A stretch of 64,000 nucleotides of DNA from Larix kaempferi. Its lineage: Eukaryota; Streptophyta; Pinopsida; Pinales; Pinaceae. The DNA lies in NCBI GenBank assembly GCA_027924585.1, contig BSBM01001138.1, positions 9,224,001 through 9,288,000 on the forward strand. Direction: 5' to 3'. The notes beneath the pieces were generated by a model. The model had not been told where the DNA came from. It did not search any database and was given only the letters and a program-made list of their open reading frames with translations. Positions 1-10,110 of the stretch are shown here, one piece after another. Numbering within the stretch: position 1 is the first letter of the stretch; the number at the start of each line of letters is the position of its first letter. The translations under genes and the position numbers were made by a program.

Positions 1-28
1 GTACATATTTTAACCTTTGGTTGTGCAG

Positions 29-65
29 GATGTCGAGCATTTTCAAATTCGAGAAGTTTTACGCT
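29..65 (+). CDS. ATG101: ATG101 exon (first in window)
   Basis: The exon follows a TTGTGCAG acceptor and ends at the donor GTATGA. It encodes DVEHFQIREVLR plus the first base of a Cys codon completed in the next exon. This matches the start of the HORMA domain, where the family has the segment E-x-F-E-I-R-E-V-L-R-C. Because it begins at a splice acceptor, the initiator exon lies upstream of base 1. Confidence 0.92.
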
Positions 66-224
66 GTATGAATTACATTCCTTGCTTGCTTACTTCAAAT
101 TATTGTACTTGTGTTTCTATGTAATTTGCAAATGCACCCCTTCATCTATTTTCTTCTGTTCAGAATTCTTAGCTTCTATTCAGTTGATGATTTTGTTTAA
201 CTTCAACTTGTATTATGTTGACAG

Positions 225-1590
225 CAATGTTATCAGAAATGGACTGGTAGACCCCAAAAACTGAAAACCGATCGGAACCAGAAAAAAATGGAAAAAACTG
301 GCCAACCAAAAATTATATCAACTATGCAAATTTTGATAATAAAAAAATATATTAATGTACATCCATTTGAATCCAAACAATTAAACACAAATATGCAAAG
401 CTTTCTCATGTATATGGCAAGGGTGTATATAACTAAAATAGCACTCAGTGCAATCCATATCTGAACCAAAATACATAAACAAAGAGGCTCTAAATGGCCT
501 CTAGAGTCAAAGAAAAACATCATGCTAAAGCAAATAACTACATATCTTCAAAATCATTGCTTTTATTGGGATCCTATTTATTAGTAGGCACTCTCTGCCC
601 CCCTCCTCTAGGCTTTAACCTTTGCCTCTACCTCAAGTTTCAAAGTCAATCCTCCATGGAGATTAGTCAATGCCCTCCAATTTTGATGAAACTTCCTAAA
701 CCAAGCGTTAAAATAAGGTAGAAAAAACTTCGCATGCCTAATAAGTGTTTTTTCTTGAGTGATTAGTAGGCACCCTCTGCCCCCCTCCTCTAGGCTCTAA
801 CCTTTGCCTCTACCTCAAGTTTCAAAGTCAATCCTCCATGGAGATTAGTCAAAGCCCTCCATTTGTGATGAAACTTCCTAAACCAACCATTAAAATAAGG
901 TAGAAAAAGCTTTGCATGCCTAATAAGTGATTTTGCTTGAATGAAGGGTACATTTTTAATAAGGTCATGACAGAGGAGTTTAACAATCAGCACCACCAAC
1001 ATTGAGGTATGTAGAGGGGTTGATGCTCTTGATTAAATGCCAATCCCATACCCTCTTACACGATAGAGCCCAGTGGAAATGTGGAAATGTTGCAATCCTG
1101 AAATCCTGCAATCTGTCAAGTCTGTTGAATTCTGAATGGAATCTAAATGTCTACTTTTTGCATATGAAGTCTGATGAGGTTGGAACCACTCTCAAACATC
1201 CTGAAACAGTTAATGGTAAGTTAAAAGTTTAAATAAACGGATAGAAAATGAAAGGTAAGGAGAATGTCAACTTTTAAAAGGAAAGATAAGAAGGATAGAA
1301 AATGAAAGATAAGGAGAATGTCAACTTCTACTTTAGGAATTTAATATTACTAGTGATAACTAGGGTCTACGGTTAGTTTTAGGGTTTGTGCTTTACCTTT
1401 TTATTTTTTAAATTTCTTGTTTTATTTTCATGGTCAAAATCATGGTCCCACACATGGTTGAGGCATTTCAGGCCGGTTCTGTTATGGAATCGGTCATTTC
1501 CGGTTCAGTGCCATGATTTGGACTGTTTAAGCCTGTAAACCGGTCAAATCGGCTGGTGTTGGCAAAACTGGTCCAGTTCTGACAACATTG
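225..1590. mobile_element. hAT-like non-autonomous DNA transposon (H1)
   Basis: The left end CAATGTTATCAGAAATGGAC pairs as an inverted repeat with the right end, which read on the other strand begins CAATGTTGTCAGAACTGGAC. The 8-bp direct repeat GTTGACAG flanks it exactly at 217-224 and 1591-1598, the size expected for hAT elements. The subterminal zone is rich in CCGGTT-type words. The interior has a tandem duplication of about 178 bp (near 591-745 and 769-930) and a core segment (to about 1235) shared with other elements in the window. No complete transposase frame is present. Confidence 0.85.
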
Positions 1591-2359
1591 GTTGACAGTA
1601 CCGTGTAGTATATCTTGTTAGACTTGTTATCTCTCCATCTCATGAAAGAACATAATGAGCATTTACTATTCCCAGGACCCAGACATTTCCAATCATCTCT
1701 GGTACTGAATGGCCATTTCTGTACTATTTTTGTTTATTTAAAAAAATAAAGCATGGATGGGCCCAATGACTCGTAAACTGAAAAATAAATAATAAAATAA
1801 CAGCAGTTTTCACACTGTTTAATTATTTGGACTCTGGAGCCTTCATGTTCCCATGTTTTTGATGTATCTTGTTAGCTCAGTTATCGCTACATCTCATGCA
1901 AGAGCATAATGAATATTTCTAAGGACCCAGACAATTCCAACCATTTTCAGTACTGAATGCTTGTTTCTGTACCATTTTATTTATTTAATATTCAATTTAT
2001 TTTGAACTTTTCAGTATGGGTGAGCCCCTCGACTACCCTGAATTTTTTTAAATTATTCTGTCATGCACAACTTGTAGAAAATTCTCAATTTGTGTAGACT
2101 GTAGAGGCTTTTTCTGGTCAATAAACAAAGATTCTATTAGTATACAGCTTGAATTACATTGCTAGGAGTAGATATGGATGCCTGAAATATTTTAGTCTAG
2201 TCCTGGGTTCCCATCTTTGATGTCCCAAAACTATCAAGCAGTTTTCATATATTCTGTCCTGCTGTTTCACTTACTACCTGCGATTTTGAAAGTGTCTTTT
2301 CCGACACAGACTATTTCCCGTTTTCTGTTCCATCTGACATGGCCCTAAAATTATGATTG

Positions 2360-2715
2360 CACTGAGTGAAACGAGGGGCTCTACAGCCCAGTATGGGGGA
2401 GATGTTGTAACGTGATGTAACATTTGTAACAATATAATTAAAAAAATTCATGTCGGCTCATAAAATAAAAAATTATGGAAAGTATTTAAAAAAAAATCTA
2501 TGTTGGTTCATAAAATAAAATATTATGAAATGTAATTAAAAAATAGATGTTTGTTTATAAAATAAAAACTTAAAACTTAAACCCGGATCTATCAATCAAG
2601 AGAGATCAAATTTCTTGAGTTTAAATTTAAAAAAAGAAATACACATCAAGAAATTGGATCCCTCTCGGTGCTTGATAGATACGGGTTTAAGATGGATCTA
2701 TGCTGGTATATTCTT
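2360..2715 (+). repeat. LTR-like repeat with long hairpin, copy 1
   Basis: The sequence runs from GGGGCTCTACAGCCCAG through a purine tract (GTATGGGGGAGAT) into TGTTGTAACG and ends near GGATCTATGCTGGTAT. Between about 2576 and 2693 two arms containing CCGGATCTATCAA and its near complement form a stem of about 45 bp. Related copies lie at about 26425-27030 and, inverted, 30405-30725. The purine tract followed by TGTTG suggests the polypurine tract and LTR of an unrecognised retrotransposon. Confidence 0.5.
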
Positions 2716-2978
2716 CACTGATGAGAGATTATAATTTATAACAGTCCTCTTTGGGAGCTATTTTGGTTTATTTTTGACGGAATTTTTGAATTTCTGATTT
2801 TGGTAATTCTGATCCATCAACCATGTTTTTTTAAAAACAAGAACTGTTACTATTTCTACTAAAATAAAAGGGGGCCTAACCATCCAGCCTTCTGATACTA
2901 AATTTTTTGAGATTATAGCTGTTCAAAAAGTTTCCCCAAAACTGGGAAATCTCCAAAATAATATCACCAGATTCTCCT

Positions 2979-3217
2979 GTTTTCTTTTTTCCAGGTAAAT
3001 TATCCTGGGGCAAACCCCTAGGCACTTCCCCTCAATTCGAGGGTGGTACCTAAGGTAAACTCTAGATTCTTCAGGGAACAAGGCCAAGTCAACAACAAGG
3101 CTCAAAGCTATTACAACAATATATTCGTTATGAGCCGAACATGTCACTTACGGGAATAGAACCTGGGTGGGGAAGATAACACTCCATCCGACAACCACTC
3201 GAGCTAGACCCAATTGA
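2979..3217 (-). mobile_element. tRNA-derived SINE, family 1, copy 1
   Basis: Read on the - strand it begins with a pol III promoter-like pair: box A near TAGCTCGAGTGG and box B near GGTTCTATTCCC. It is bracketed by the perfect 11-bp direct repeat CAGATTCTCCT at 2968-2978 and 3218-3228. The - strand 3' end is A-rich. Related copies lie at 18891-19153 and 55648-55901. Confidence 0.8.
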
Positions 3218-3508
3218 CAGATTCTCCTCTTCTAGTTGCTTTGTTCCTATGATTCAGTACATGGCTGATATACTGTCTTACATATTGGCCTAGTGAAAAA
3301 AGAAATTTTCAAACATATGAACTTAATTATGAAATTAACCAAGCCCATGATGTCCAAGCCTCTCCTGACTTGCTACAGATGTCAGGTAGAATGGATTCTG
3401 GATTCCATCGCCCCACAGTGTTTTCCTCCATGGCAGCCACTTGAGGTAAACCCACTGAAGTCTCATGAGACTCACAATTTCTGAACTTTTTGAACCCAGG
3501 GTGTTGGT

Positions 3509-4513
3509 TGATAAAAATCAGGCTTTTAAAAGCCATTCAACCACCCAGCAAAACTCAGATTTCAGACTTAGGTAGTCACTAGTTAAATGGCAATTTACAG
3601 GCACTTAAAAAATGAACAACAAGCTGAAACACTCATGCTGAGATAGTTAAGCAGCGGAAAAACACTTATAACAGCAGTCTGAAAATTGTATGCACAGTAA
3701 ATTTTTGGTCAAAATAGACCCTGGAAAAACCCACAAGGGGAAAACCAGTCCAAGAGCAATTTTTTATTAAGCATTCTCAGGCAAAAATCAGAGTTACAGC
3801 AGCAATAAAATCAGCATTTAATGGACTGTACCAGCACCTCGAAATTCGTGCCCACCTCGATTTCTGTGCCCAGAACCGCTGTACGGCCTCAAATTTTGTG
3901 CCCAGAACAGCAGTACGGTACGGGCTCAACTTCGATTTCTGTGCAGCTCCTCGAAATTCGTGCCCAGCAGATTTCTTGAAATGCATGCCAATTGAGATGT
4001 ATGGCCCAGCAGTATGGCCCAGCAAATAAATGCAGCAGAGCTGCATTTGGGATTCGAGCCACCTCCTTTTTGGGATGAATCCCTCACCTAGGGAATTGAG
4101 CCACCCACTAGAGAACTTGCTCTTCCTCTCTAAAACTCAAAAATGCCAAAATGCTCACACTCTTGGAAAACCGTGTTTTGCACACTACCCTAGGCTTGCT
4201 CTTATAACGGTAAAATGACTTTTCATCTTCCCAACCCCTAAATCCAACGGTCAAGATCTAATCTTGTTTTGATAAGATCAAGGGATGTGATTCATTCCCT
4301 CCAAAATAAATCACTTACATTTTAATAAAGTAATTTCACTTTATGAAATACGTGCACTTTTATTTCATAAAGTCACTTTATAATAGTCTAGAAATATTAC
4401 ATAAAAGTCACTTTATTACAACTTTATAAAAGTCAAGTACCTATGTAATGCAAGGTCACTTCCGCATACAAGACAAAACTATGCGGAGTGCCTCTCGAGC
4501 TAAAAAGCTAACA
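3509..4513 (-). repeat. 3' LTR of element A
   Basis: This 1005-bp repeat matches 6294-7329 along its length. It contains an array (about 3836-3990) of degenerate words such as CTCGAAATTCGTGCCCA and CTCGATTTCTGTGCCCA, separated by CAGTACGG-like spacers. A run of CACTTTAT words follows near 4310-4420. Confidence 0.85.
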
Positions 4514-4520
4514 CTCCCTC

Positions 4521-5250
4521 TTAGCGAGGGAGGTACTCACTGCCATCACCATCAGCTGGTCCGGTCCTCAAGTCCATCACACTGTTCACAGTAGGAGCTC
4601 CCTTTGAACCTGGAGCCAACGCCACCACCTGCACTAAACTCGAATTTGAAGACACCCTCCTGACAGCAACCCTGAACCCTGAGCTCCTAGGAGAATCCAT
4701 CCTCCAATCTTGAGCATCGATCTTCTCATACCAATTGAGTCTCCTGCCGGTACTTTGAAGAGAGTCCCCCTCTTCCATCGGAAATCGAGACTGAAACCTT
4801 GGCGCCATTGCAGCCTCAGGAGCCTCCTGCTCCTCTGCCGACTCTGGATCATAAATCATGGGCTGTCCACCTAACTTGTACTGCTCACCGAACCGATCAC
4901 CAATCAAATGTGGCTGGATCAGCTCCGCTCCCTCTGAGTATATAAAAACATTTCCCGGAACTGCCCTCTCTGGAAAAATGTACACATGTCCCCTCCGGAA
5001 CAATGTCGAATAACCTACATCCTCCAAGGCTGACACAGAGAGCAAGTTCACACTCAACCCTGGAACAAACAGAACTCCATCTTGCTCAAGGAGTTCACCC
5101 TGTCGAACCTGGAATCTGACTCCCAAATCCACGCACTGAACGTGTCGTTCCCCCTTTACTCTCAACCATTCAATTTGGACCTGTCTCAGTAATGCTGCGA
5201 AATATATGATACATTCCGGTCATGTGACGAGAGGCTCCACTGTCAATGAA
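4521..5250 (-). pseudogene. copia-type aspartic protease with private C-terminal tail (element A)
   Basis: On the - strand the protease active-site block FIDSGASRHMTG is readable at about 5245-5210. A frame break follows, then an open frame from 5165 to 4521. That frame carries the conserved copia protease and linker segment VLFVPGLSVNLLSVSALEDV, then LIGDRFGEQYKL. In autonomous copia elements the integrase zinc domain would come next. Here an Asp/Glu/Ser/Arg-rich tail of about 110 residues follows (for example STGRRLNWYEKIDAQDW, SPRSSGFRVAVRR). It stops within 8 bp of the LTR, at the polypurine tract. The tail is unlike pol and I assign it no function. Confidence 0.75.
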
Positions 5251-5319
5251 CCAACTACTGTCATCACAAATCCATTGTTGCCGACAATCGATACAAGAGA
5301 GAACATTGAGAAATCTTTC

Positions 5320-5514
5320 TCAAACTTTTTCCCCAAAGTCATCTATCTCAACAGTTGCAGCAACAACCTCCTCCTTCTTCTTCTTCTCAGGACACTGAGA
5401 AGCAAAATGGCCATACTGGTTGCAAGCAAAACATCTGACTTTGCTCAAGTCCTTAGTGGACTTCTTCTTGCCCTTAGTTGAAAGAGCAACATTTTCTTCA
5501 ACAACACTCTCCAA
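5320..5514 (-). pseudogene. gag zinc knuckle region of element A
   Basis: The - strand frame contains CFACNQYGHFASQC, a CX2CX4HX4C zinc knuckle used in nucleocapsid RNA binding, within a Lys-rich context (KGKKKSTKDLSK upstream, EKKKKEE downstream). The same arrangement, including the downstream IDDFGE, occurs in element C at 51055-51690, showing that the two elements belong to one family. A frame break separates it from the main gag frame. Confidence 0.8.
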
Positions 5515-5593
5515 CTGTCCACTGCCCTGAGATCCTTCCCGGATCTTCTCCTGAGTGAAATCGTCCCATAGTCAACTCCAATCTGGAAGTTGT

Positions 5594-6106
5594 TCACGAC
5601 CAACCACACACTTCACGAAGGCTTCCCAGTCTTTGGTGAAGCCTTTCAAGTTTCAAGGCTATCCTCACCAACTCAGAATCAGATAAGACCTCCCCAACTG
5701 CAGCCAACTCATCTTTCACCTGTGCCACCCGGGTAAGATAGGATACCACACCCTCACCCTTGGCCATCTTGGTTGAATGGAATTTATCCTTTTGTGCCAT
5801 CTTCCGGTTCTCATTCTTCGCCTCATACAAGTTTTTCAGTGTGTTCCACATCTCATAAGCTAACTTCTTCTCAGCCAAGTGTGGGATGAGATGGTCCTTG
5901 ACACCATCCAGAATAACCCTCTGTGCTCTAGCCTCTTTTACTTCATGAATGTCAAGAGCAATAGGGTCAGTAGTGTGAGGAATTATCACAGTGCTGACAT
6001 TAGCCCACAGTCTGCTTTCTTTAAGCACAAAAGTCATTTTGACTTTCCATTGCAAATAGTTGGAAATGCCATCCAACCGGTCCTCAAATCTGATGCAACC
6101 AGCCAT
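5594..6106 (-). pseudogene. copia gag (UBN2-type) of element A
   Basis: The 170-residue frame starts MAGCIRFEDRLDGISNY and continues through WKVKMTFVLKES, ILDGVKDHLIPHL, EMWNTLKNLYEAKNENRKM and VVSYLTRVAQVKDEL. This is the usual layout of plant copia capsid protein. It is colinear with the gag of element C (LEDRLDG, LYQSTNEN, SYLTRISQVRDEL). The frame is lost near 5600, before the zinc knuckle, so capsid and knuckle are not in one open frame in this copy. Confidence 0.8.
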
Positions 6107-6281
6107 TTCCTTCTGCTAGTCCAAAAGAAAACAAAGACAAGTTTTCCCTTGTCTTCCCAACACTTGCAAAACACTTGCAGATAGATTTTTCCAATACACA
6201 AGTTGTCAAAATCAACAATATCCTTGCCCAACAACTCAATACACTGCAGCAATAATAATATACTGTTAACTCAGAGTCCCA

Positions 6282-6293
6282 GCTCTGATACCA
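6282..6293 (-). other. primer-binding site of element A
   Basis: Read on the - strand this is TGGTATCAGAGC, complementary to the 3' end of initiator tRNA-Met, the usual copia primer. It sits directly next to the 5' LTR. Confidence 0.85.
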
Positions 6294-7329
6294 TGATAAA
6301 AATCAGGCTTTTAAAAGCCATTCAACCATCCAGCAAAATTCAGATTTCAGACTTAGGTAGTCACTACTTAAATGACAATTTACAGGCACTTAAAAAATGA
6401 ACAAGAAGCTGAAACACTCATGCTAATATAGTTAAGTAGCGGAAAAACACTTATAACAGCAGTCTGAAAATTGTATGCACAGCAAGTTTTTGGCCAAAAT
6501 AGACCTTGGAAAAACCCACAAGGGGAAAACCAGTCCAAGAGCAATTTTTTATTAAGCATTCTCAGGCAAAAATCAGAGTTACAGCAGCAATAAAATCAGC
6601 ATTTAATGGACTGTACCAGCACCTCGAAATTTGTGCCCACCTCGATTTCTGTGCCCAGAACAGTTGTACGGCCCAGTAGACTGTACGGCTTTGAATTTTG
6701 CGCCCAGAAAAGCAGTACGGCCCAGCAGTACTGTACGGCCTCAACCTCAATTTCTGTGCAGCTCCTCGAAATTCGTGCCCAACATATTTCTTGAATTGCG
6801 TGCCAACTGAGATGTACGACCCAACAAATAAATGCAGCAGAGCTGCCTTGGGATTCGAGCCACCTCCTTTTTGTGATGAATCCCTCACCTAGGGAATCGA
6901 GCCACCCACTAGAGAACTTGCTCTTCCTCTCTAAAACTAAAAAATGCCAAAATGCTCACACTCTTGGAAAACTGTGTCTTACACATTACCCTAGGCTTGC
7001 TCTTATAACGGTAAAATGACTTTTCACCTTCCCAACCCCTAAATCCAACGGTCAAGATCTAAGCTTGTCTTGATAAGATCAAAGGATGTGATTCATTTCC
7101 TCCAAAATAAATCACTTACATTTTAATAAAGTAATTTCACTTTATGAAATACATGCACTTTTATTTCATAAAGTCACTTAATAAAAATTCACTTTATAAT
7201 AGACTAGGAACATTACATAAAAGTCACTTTATTACAACTTTATAAAAGTCAAGTGCCTAGGTAATGCAAGGTCACTTCCGCATATAAGACAAAACTATGC
7301 GGAGTGCCTCTCGAGCTAAAAAGCTAAGT
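6294..7329 (-). repeat. 5' LTR of element A
   Basis: This is the partner of 3509-4513, with small substitutions and indels spread over its length. It carries the same CTCGAAATTCGTGCC-type array at about 6620-6790. Its outer end has decayed: the expected terminal CA is GT at 7328-7329. Confidence 0.82.
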
Positions 7330-8488
7330 TTGTAGAACTTTATCCTGCAGCTCTTTAAGTTTGGACCTTCCTCTTGAAGTTTTTCTTTTTGCCACTCTTC
7401 CCCTACCTCCAAGAAGACCAGCTTACCCTTGTGGTTTTCAAGCTGAGCTTTCATCAAAATCAATTGTCTCCTTGTTGCCTTTAGATCCCTTGCATTCTTC
7501 AGTTCCCAATCTTTTCTCCATGCTTCCCATCTTCTGATGGCCATTGCTATACTTTCTTGGCAATCATCACAGTGTCTATCACATCTTCGGATTTCCCTTT
7601 GCATTTTAGAGTTTGCAATGAGGATATCTGTTTGGATGGCTGTGGGAAGAGGCCATCCTTCTGAATGAACTTTCCAACAGAGACACACCCACTATTTCCT
7701 TGATGCCTTGACCGGAGACCATTCTGCTGAGCCAGGAGCTAGAGATGCCCAGAATTTTTCCCTGAGCATAGACCGGTGGAGGATTGATCATTGACCTGAA
7801 GACTTGCAACTGATGCAACTGAAGATACATATTATGAAGTCCATGCCATAGTAGAGAATGGTACAATACAAACAGAAAACAGTTACAACTAGTTGCATTG
7901 TGTGTGTGTGTGTTAATGAGCATAACTGTTTGACAAACAAATAGTATAAGGGGGGTCACAAATCTCACAAGAGCCGATCAGGAAGAGGAGCCAAGGCAAA
8001 GGCCAAAATCACCATGCTTGTTACATGTTAATGAGCCTCCCTATTATGTAGCAAAATGAGCAGATGATCTACTTCTACGAGATTCTATGTTTTTTCCTTG
8101 TCCCTGTGTACAACATTTACAAGCATGTATTTATTTTACCAAAAGCTGAAGCCTTAAACTGATTAACCTGACAATCAATACAAAATTTGACAACCAAGGG
8201 AATTGAACTGTCAGAGTTTTCCCCACTCTCACGATGACTTATAGATCATATGAAGTGGTGAAAATCAAGCAACTTGTAAATGGTACCCTCCAACATTTAA
8301 TCATAGCAGACAGGAGCTAGAGATGCCCAGACCTTTTCCCCGAGTATAGGCTGGCGGAGGATTGACCTGAAGACCTGCAATTGAAGCAACAGACAGAGCA
8401 AATACTAGACACCCAAGTAGAAAAACCTTATAAAAAATGCCAGAGAGATTTCCTATCCAATTTTTGCCTTCGCAAGCAGAGAGACGTT

Positions 8489-8624
8489 GAACCAGAGACA
8501 GAGGGGACCTTTCTGAAATCGATACTCCAATGATAGAGGACCATGCTGCGAACCAGAGACAGAGGGGACCTTTCTGAAATCGATACTCCAATGATAGAGG
8601 ACCATGCTGCGAACCAGAGACAGA
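8489..8624. repeat. 61-bp tandem duplication
   Basis: The unit starting GAACCAGAGACAGAGGGGAC occurs identically at 8489-8549 and 8550-8610. A partial third unit follows to about 8624. No difference between the two full units was seen. Confidence 0.9.
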
Positions 8625-8902
8625 AACCAAGAACGATTCCCCTGACTTTGCATAGAAACGCCAAAAGAAAGGCCCCATCCACAATGCAGAGAATTTCTTC
8701 CAGATAATTATGAATTTAATTGTTGGAACAAAAGCAGAAGGATCTAGAATGGTGATGAGTGGGATTAAACCTACATGCACCCAACCATCTCAACTCAGGA
8801 CCATTCATAATACCAGGTATGTGAAAGGCCAAATGAGGAGCACAGCCCAAGTAAATCCCATTAATTTGGCCTTGCATGCGATTGTGGGATCACCAATTGT
8901 CT

Positions 8903-9356
8903 TGGATGTTAAATGATTCATGAATGGGTTTGTAGATGCAAAACTTAGGATAAGGGGCAATGCCCTATACATCGCCCTTTTTCCACTAGTCCATAAGAGA
9001 TGCAACATGTTTCTAGTCCATAAGAGATGCAACATGTTTTGTTGGCCCTTTCGTTAGCTGTAGAATTCAAACTCCCGAGAATGTGAAAGAACTCCAGTGA
9101 GTCAGTTATTCTTGTAGCTTTGTGCTTGTGAGATGATCCTGTTGGATGTTAAATGATTCATGAATGGGTTTGTGGATGCAAAACTTAGGATAAGTGGCAA
9201 TACCCCATACATCCCCCTTTTTCCACTAGTCCATAAGAGATGCAACATGTTTTGTTGGCCCTTTTGTTAGCTGTAGAATTCAAACTCCCGAGAATGTGAA
9301 AGAACTCCAATGAGTCAGTTATTCTTATAGCTTTGTGCTCGTGAGATGATCCTGTT
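8903..9356. repeat. about 240-bp tandem duplication with internal 27-bp duplication
   Basis: The segment starting TGGATGTTAAATGATTC is present at 8903 and again at 9143. The first copy also carries a doubled 27-bp piece (TAGTCCATAAGAGATGCAAC, at about 8984-9037) that is single in the second copy. The copies differ at several bases, so the event is older than the 61-bp duplication. Confidence 0.85.
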
Positions 9357-10110
9357 GGGTTCCAGATCATGTGGGAGGGAATTGGCCACCATATGGTGGA
9401 TTATGGATAACCATCATTGAGTCACCTAACACCATGACTTCCTTTATGCTCAGATTTTAAAGTCATTAGGCCTTGCCAGAAAGTGAGAGATTCAGCTTGC
9501 TTATTTGTCATCTTGCCAAGACCCCAAGTGAAAGAAGGTACAATATTTCCATTGGGTTTAGAATGACCCCCATTCCCCCCCACACCTGCCACCCATGTGT
9601 CCATCGTCCATGTTATGCAAGGATGTGAGGAAAATACTTAGTAACTTATGGAAATCCATAAATAACAATTTTACAGATAGTTATAGTTCACCCAGAGTAA
9701 ACATAGTATATAGATTGTCACAAGCCGAGACAATAGATAGTTCATAGAAGTAAATTAGTAATAGCAGACGTGTTGAAACAATAACCATAGATATTATGAC
9801 AAAATAAAGATATATTATTTGTAGGATTAGTAGCAATTAATGCAAGTACTAGATACATATTGTGAAGTCCATGCCATAGGAGAGAATGGTACAGTACAAA
9901 AATATAACAGTGACGACTAGTTGAATTGTGTGTGATGTGTGTTAATGAGCATAACTGTTTGACAAACAAATAGTATAAGGGAGGGTCACAAACGCCCAAT
10001 CTCTTACAGGAGCTAATCAGGAAGAGGAGCCAAGGCCGAAAATCACCATGCTTGTTTTTTTTAACAGAGACGGATATAGATTGTATTATCAAAGAGCTGC
10101 AGATGGCGGG

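Larger units (their letters stand above)
3509..7329 (-). mobile_element. copia-type LTR element A, non-autonomous (gag and protease only)
   Basis: Two ~1 kb direct repeats (3509-4513 and 6294-7329) flank a 1.78 kb interior. On the - strand the LTR begins TGTTAGC in the left copy (the right copy has decayed there) and ends TTTTTATCA. A primer-binding site TGGTATCAGAGC, matching initiator tRNA-Met, directly abuts the 5' LTR (complement of 6282-6293), and a polypurine tract AAGAGGGAG abuts the 3' LTR (complement of 4514-4522). The interior has gag, a zinc knuckle and a protease but no integrase, reverse transcriptase or RNase H. The flanking bases share only TTG, so no clean TSD remains. Confidence 0.85.
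3327..7690 (-). pseudogene. unrecognised coiled-coil reading frame interrupted by copia element A
   Basis: On the - strand a frame from about 7688 to 7330 encodes a charged, helix-prone segment with the look of a coiled coil, for example REIRRCDRHCDDCQ and RRWEAWRKDW. It is cut by the right LTR of element A. A short frame resumes beyond the left LTR (3508 to 3327). I do not recognise the family; it could be the gag of a retrotransposon or a repeat-derived frame. The join across the insertion is my inference. Confidence 0.25.

Noticed and set aside
3777-4046. Short frames repeated in each element A LTR (also 6562-6888)
   Set aside because: They recur because the LTRs recur; they read through the CTCGAAATTCGTGCC array and lack protein-like conservation.
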